Source: Bosea beijingensis (GTDB lineage: Bacteria; Pseudomonadota; Alphaproteobacteria; Rhizobiales; Beijerinckiaceae). From it: a DNA stretch of 64,000 nt. A model generated the notes under the pieces. It searched no databases. It saw nothing but the letters and a program-made list of their open reading frames with translations, and was not told the origin of the DNA. Location: NCBI RefSeq assembly GCF_030758975.1, contig NZ_CP132359.1:1876811-1940810 (forward strand), written 5' to 3'. The stretch's first letter is position 1. The number at the start of each line of letters is the position of its first letter. Position numbers and translations under genes: made by a program. Positions 61,021 through 64,000 of this stretch are shown one piece after another.

Positions 61021-62232
61021 ATGACAAGCAGTCCGTCTCCCGCCGCCGAACTCTTCGAGCATCGGCGCATGCTCAACCTTCAGGTCCTGCTTGGTCACCT
61101 GCGGGACCAGCGCCCCGAGGGCGCGCGCACGGTCGAGGATCCTGAAGAAGCCGCCGAAATCGGCGCTGACGACGCGGATCGGACCGCCGGTCCCGCGATC
61201 GAAATCTACGATGCCGAGCGACTGGCTCGTCGGCTCCGCCATAGCGATGGCTTCGTCGGAGACCCCGCCGAGGCCAGCAATGACGAGGATGCCAGTCAGG
61301 CCCGTCAGGTCCGGCTCTGGACCAGGATGCTTGCCGACGAGCGTGGGCCCTGGCGCAAGCTCGTCATCGCCGACGATGCCCTGATCGCGCGTCTAGCCAG
61401 CCTGGATATGATCTGCCCGCAGTTCAGCGAGGTCACCGCCTGGATCGTCCGGGCCGCGGGGCTCAGTGCCGCGACCGGGACGCCACTGCGGCTCGATCCC
61501 GCCGTGGTGGTCGGGCCGCCGGGAACGGGCAAGACCTTCTATGCTCGCAAGCTCGCCGAGGCATTGGGTGTGCCCAGCGAAGTCATCGCGATGAATCTGA
61601 TGACGGATCGCGGTTCGGCCTTCTCCGGGCTGACGCCGGTCTGGAAGGCATCTGGCCCTGGCAAGGTCGCAAAACTCCTGATCGAAGGCAGCCATGCCTC
61701 GCCCCTCATCGTCATCGATGAGATTGAGAAGGCCTCCCCGATCAATCCGCGCGAAACCCCGGAGAATGTCCTGCACAGCCTCCTCGAGCGGGAGAACGCC
61801 GCCCACTTCGTCGACGAGTTCGTGGATCTGCCGATCCGGGCCGACCATATCTTCTGGTTCGCTACCGCCAATAGCCTCGATCCGCTGCCGGAAAGCATCG
61901 TCGACCGGCTGATCGTGTTCACGGTTGCGATCAGGGATGCCGAGATGCTCGCCATCCAGAAGAGCATCTTCCACGAGGCGAATCTGCGCGTCGGAGGTAG
62001 CTTCGTCGAGCCCGGCGCGGAGCTTTTCCGATCCACCAGAGGCCATAACCCGCGCGCTCTGTCGCGGCTCTGGGACATCGCCATGGGTTTCGCCTGTGAG
62101 GCCGGGCGGCGGCATCTCGTTGCCGACGATGTCCGAGGCGCCGAGCAGGTGCTGCTCGGCGGCAGGGAGGGCGCGAGGAGGCCGATCGGGTTCATGCAGC
62201 CAGCGCCGAGGGGACAAGAAGCCCGGAAGTGA
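61021..62232 (+). CDS. Lon-like AAA+ ATPase without protease domain
   Basis: A 403-residue ATPase. The first ~130 residues are acidic and variable; then comes a single AAA+ module: Walker A GPPGTGKT (about residue 165), Walker B LIVIDEIEK, sensor 1 WFATANSLD, an arginine-finger region ESIVDRLIVF and sensor 2 RGHNPRALSRLWDIA. The module resembles that of Lon, but there is no LON N-domain and no Ser-Lys protease. GAGG six bases before ATG 61021. Likely a remodelling or motor partner of the preceding unknown proteins. Confidence 0.85.
   Translation: MTSSPSPAAELFEHRRMLNLQVLLGHLRDQRPEGARTVEDPEEAAEIGADDADRTAGPAIEIYDAERLARRLRHSDGFVGDPAEASNDEDASQARQVRLWTRMLADERGPWRKLVIADDALIARLASLDMICPQFSEVTAWIVRAAGLSAATGTPLRLDPAVVVGPPGTGKTFYARKLAEALGVPSEVIAMNLMTDRGSAFSGLTPVWKASGPGKVAKLLIEGSHASPLIVIDEIEKASPINPRETPENVLHSLLERENAAHFVDEFVDLPIRADHIFWFATANSLDPLPESIVDRLIVFTVAIRDAEMLAIQKSIFHEANLRVGGSFVEPGAELFRSTRGHNPRALSRLWDIAMGFACEAGRRHLVADDVRGAEQVLLGGREGARRPIGFMQPAPRGQEARK
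62166..62197 (+). repeat. Direct repeat copy A (within ATPase 3' end)
   Basis: Thirty-two bases encoding EGARRPIGFMQ-like residues of the ATPase tail. They match copy B at 63361-63392 at about 28 of 32 positions, and similarity seems to continue weakly past the stop codon of each copy (gatgcccgcgagaccc against aatgcccccggggaaccc). The HU and MucR genes lie between the copies. Confidence 0.6.
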
Positions 62233-62427
62233 GGTGAGAAAGAGATGCCCGCGAGACCCAACGGTAGCAACGGCCTTCGCCGGATTACCAGCCGACTTGC
62301 ACGGAGGGCAGGCTTACCCGCTTTCCGGGCCGTTTCGCGCAATCTCTCTTATCGGATGAACCGTCGCGGCGCGGGACAACTTGCTGTCAGGCCATACCGC
62401 GCCGACGATCATTTGAGTCCCTCTGCC

Positions 62428-62700
62428 TCAAGCGACCGAGTCAGCGAGGTCCTTGGCGACCTTGAATTTCACCACCGTCTTGGCAGGAACATCGATCATG
62501 GCGCCAGTCGAAGGATTACGCGCCTGACGGGCATCGCGCTTGGCGGATGACAGCTTGCCGACGCCGCTGAGCGTCACATCCCCGCCCGATTTCAGCGTTT
62601 TCGCAACAACGCCGGCAAGCGAGGCCAGAACAGCCGAGACGTCGGCTTTGGACTTGGTTACATCGCCGGCAACCGCGGCGATCAGTTCGTTCTTGGTCAT
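62428..62700 (-). CDS. HU family DNA-binding protein
   Basis: A 90-residue nucleoid protein: MTKNELIAAVAGDVTKSKADVS starts the helical body, VTLSGVGKLSSAKRDAR and ARNPSTGAMIDVPAKTVVKF form the saddle and the arm, with the RNPxTG arm motif and its intercalating Pro intact. The GKL-SSAKRDAR strand departs a little from the usual GFGTFxVxxRAAR. Together with the MucR gene it occupies a two-gene minus-strand block inside an otherwise plus-strand array. Probably an accessory HU rather than the chromosomal one. Confidence 0.92.
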   Translation of the reverse strand: MTKNELIAAVAGDVTKSKADVSAVLASLAGVVAKTLKSGGDVTLSGVGKLSSAKRDARQARNPSTGAMIDVPAKTVVKFKVAKDLADSVA

Positions 62701-62733
62701 CAGATTCTCCAGTTTTAGCTAGAATTTCGGCGA

Positions 62734-63171
62734 CTAGCTCGCCTTGGCAGGCCTGCTGCGAGCCGGAGCCTTCCGCCGCTGCTGGCCCAGGCCCATCTTC
62801 TTGGCCAGTGTCGAACGGGCTTCGGCGTAGGCCGGAGCGACCATGGGATAGTCAGGTGGCAGACCCCAACGTGCGCGATATTCGTCCGGTGTCATGTCGT
62901 AGGCGGTGCGCAGGTGGCGTTTCAGCGACTTGAACTTCTTTCCGTCCTCGAGGCAGATGAGAAAGTCGGGGGTAATCGACTTCCTCACCGAGACCGCAGG
63001 CGCCAGCTTCTCCTCGACCACGGGCGCCGACTCGGAACCTAGGCTGGAAATCGCCGCATGCGTGGTGGCGATCAGGCTTGCTAGATCGGCCGCCGGTACA
63101 CTGTTGTTCGAAACGTAAGCCGAAACGATATCGGCAACCAAGCCGATCAGGTTTTCGCTTCCTTCAGCCAT
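62734..63171 (-). CDS. MucR/Ros family transcriptional regulator with incomplete zinc site
   Basis: A 145-residue regulator. The family core is ICLEDGKKFKSLKRHLRTAYDM, then TPDEYRARWGLPPDYPMVAPAYAEARSTLAKKMG, which with HU-like C-terminal basic residues (QQRRKAPARSR) is characteristic. The zinc-finger-like site has Cys, Asp and the first His, but the last ligand, His in typical MucR (RTHY), is Ala here (RTAY). MucR proteins silence AT-rich promoters in alphaproteobacteria. Its placement beside HU suggests a pair of nucleoid-type regulators carried by the island. Confidence 0.9.
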   Translation of the reverse strand: MAEGSENLIGLVADIVSAYVSNNSVPAADLASLIATTHAAISSLGSESAPVVEEKLAPAVSVRKSITPDFLICLEDGKKFKSLKRHLRTAYDMTPDEYRARWGLPPDYPMVAPAYAEARSTLAKKMGLGQQRRKAPARSRPAKAS

Positions 63172-63480
63172 CTGTTCTCCTGCGTACTATATCCGCGATC
63201 GACGTTCGTCCGCCTTTCGGACCGAAAGGCCGCCTGAATCGCGGTACAAAGCTACCCTTCAACGCAGTCTATTGCGACGGGATTCGCTGGCGGAGGCTTG
63301 GCATCGGCTTCTCGTCGCGGGCGACGCCCGCAGGTCCGCGCCGCTTCGACTGGCCGGGATGGAAGGCGCGAGGAGGTCGATCGGGTTCCTCCAATGGACG
63401 GTGAAGCGGAAGGAGCATCTGGAGTGAGGGTTAGGAACGGGAATGCCCCCGGGGAACCCGACACGAAAGAGAGCAAGACC
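63172..63480. other. Intergenic region with duplicated ATPase tail
   Basis: About 310 bases upstream of the MucR gene. The left part presumably holds the MucR promoter. The right part contains copy B of the ATPase tail (63361-63392), which reads MEGARRSIGFLQW in frame from 63359 to a stop at 63425-63427, and the ribosome-binding site of the next gene (gaaagagag). No other gene is seen. Confidence 0.55.
63361..63392 (+). repeat. Direct repeat copy B (ATPase tail remnant)
   Basis: Second copy of the 32-base segment at 62166. It is preceded by unrelated sequence, so only the end of the ATPase gene is duplicated here, directly before the next island gene. Confidence 0.6.
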
Positions 63481-64000
63481 ATGACGACCAACGCCACATG
63501 CATCACCCGCTCAGGCCGCCCGATCGGCAGCGCGCTCCTCCCTGACGGCTCGGCCGGAGCCGTGACGCACTGGTATCCGACGCGCTGGCCGCGGGTCGGC
63601 GGCAAGGCTCTGCTGCCTCTGGCCGACGCCGCCTTCACCAATGAGCGCTTTCGCACGGCCTACCAGCCGGGCAAGCTCGTGTTCATCTACGCCGCCGGCT
63701 GCGGTGAAGACCACAGGATGCCGATCATCGCGACCGGGCTGCTCGGCCTTGCTCGCCGACTGAAGATGGCGGTGCACAAGGTCTCTGTCACCGCACAGGT
63801 CAACCTGCGCGATCGCTTCCGCGAGCTCAACGCCGACCGCTATGGCGCGCTCACCGCCAGCGCCGACGGCTATCCGTGCTGCGATCTGGGCTATGACAAT
63901 TGGATGGCGCAGCACATCCTGCCGAAGGGCAAGCCGCTCGCCGGCTCGCCCGTCATGCTCGCCGAGCGCTGCCTGGCGGTCCGGTTGCCCGCCGATCTCG
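63481..64000 (+). CDS. Uncharacterised island protein, 5' part (runs off the window)
   Basis: Open from ATG 63481 to the last base, at least 173 codons, with gaaagagag upstream and the codon use of its neighbours. The product begins MTTNATCITRSGRPIGSALL and continues through RVGGKALLPLADAAFTNERF, YQPGKLVFIYAAGCGEDHRM and ADRYGALTASADGYPCCDLG. No signal peptide or membrane span; several Cys (ITC.., AGCGED, YPCCD, ERCLA) could bind a metal. Not recognised. The leader ends gcaagaccATGACG, like that of paralogue 3, so it belongs to the same array. Confidence 0.75.
   Translation, partial: MTTNATCITRSGRPIGSALLPDGSAGAVTHWYPTRWPRVGGKALLPLADAAFTNERFRTAYQPGKLVFIYAAGCGEDHRMPIIATGLLGLARRLKMAVHKVSVTAQVNLRDRFRELNADRYGALTASADGYPCCDLGYDNWMAQHILPKGKPLAGSPVMLAERCLAVRLPADL

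Noticed and set aside
62245..62550. Possible 101-residue plus-strand gene after the ATPase
   Set aside because: It overlaps the HU gene antisense, is Arg-rich and has no recognisable content, although gagaaagag could serve as a ribosome-binding site.

Overview
High-GC DNA of an alphaproteobacterium. Product set (MucR, DUF2155 and DUF2865 proteins, NDUFA12 subunit, long B12-dependent ribonucleotide reductase, single-subunit style GyrA with acidic C-terminal insert) and intergenic palindromes point to the Hyphomicrobiales, most like Bosea; the genus is an inference. No rRNA, tRNA, CRISPR array, transposase or integrase was recognised.

Layout. 1-5.6 kb: a sugar-uptake operon (ROK regulator cut by the window edge, RbsA/RbsC/RbsB-type ABC transporter, Gfo/Idh/MocA oxidoreductase), convergent with glycerol kinase. 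7.3-15.6 kb: housekeeping and small membrane genes (Ppx/GppA phosphatase, RlmE, MFS pump, GuaB, MAPEG, DUF2865). 16-21.8 kb: ferric-iron binding protein and permease without an adjacent ATPase, an AsmA-like protein and a secreted MetX-fold hydrolase. 22-23.8 kb: a ClpP paralogue and an ArsR-SRPBCC pair with a clear operator. 24.0-25.1 kb: a scar in which a divergent LysR/class A beta-lactamase pair has lost both 5' ends.

25.2-42.1 kb is the most striking block: a 3008-residue protein with two complete animal-type haem peroxidase domains embedded in RTX repeats, followed by its own type I secretion ABC exporter, a membrane-anchored RTX/cadherin-like protein and an HlyD-type adaptor in one operon; a NarX-like kinase lies divergently next to it and a LuxR-type response regulator faces the kinase. 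The peroxidase resembles the MopA-type Mn(II)-oxidising RTX peroxidases of other alphaproteobacteria, so extracellular manganese or halide oxidation is plausible but not shown.

42.6-53 kb: MarC, GyrA, Aat, DUF2155, NDUFA12 and NrdJ, core genes. From 53.1 kb the window becomes accessory and visibly rearranged: a nuclease-helicase missing its Walker A part, a truncated DNA methylase (both probably from a phage-defence island), a beheaded response regulator, an intact receiver/kinase hybrid, and a beheaded HWE kinase-receiver. Sharp breakpoints lie near 55.37 and 57.24 kb. From 57.24 kb to the end lies an island-like array: three related uncharacterised ~310-335 residue proteins, a small XRE regulator, a Lon-like AAA+ ATPase, HU, a MucR protein and an unknown gene running off the end. 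Several of these genes are separated by near-identical hairpin terminators, and the tail of the ATPase gene is duplicated on the far side of the HU-MucR pair.
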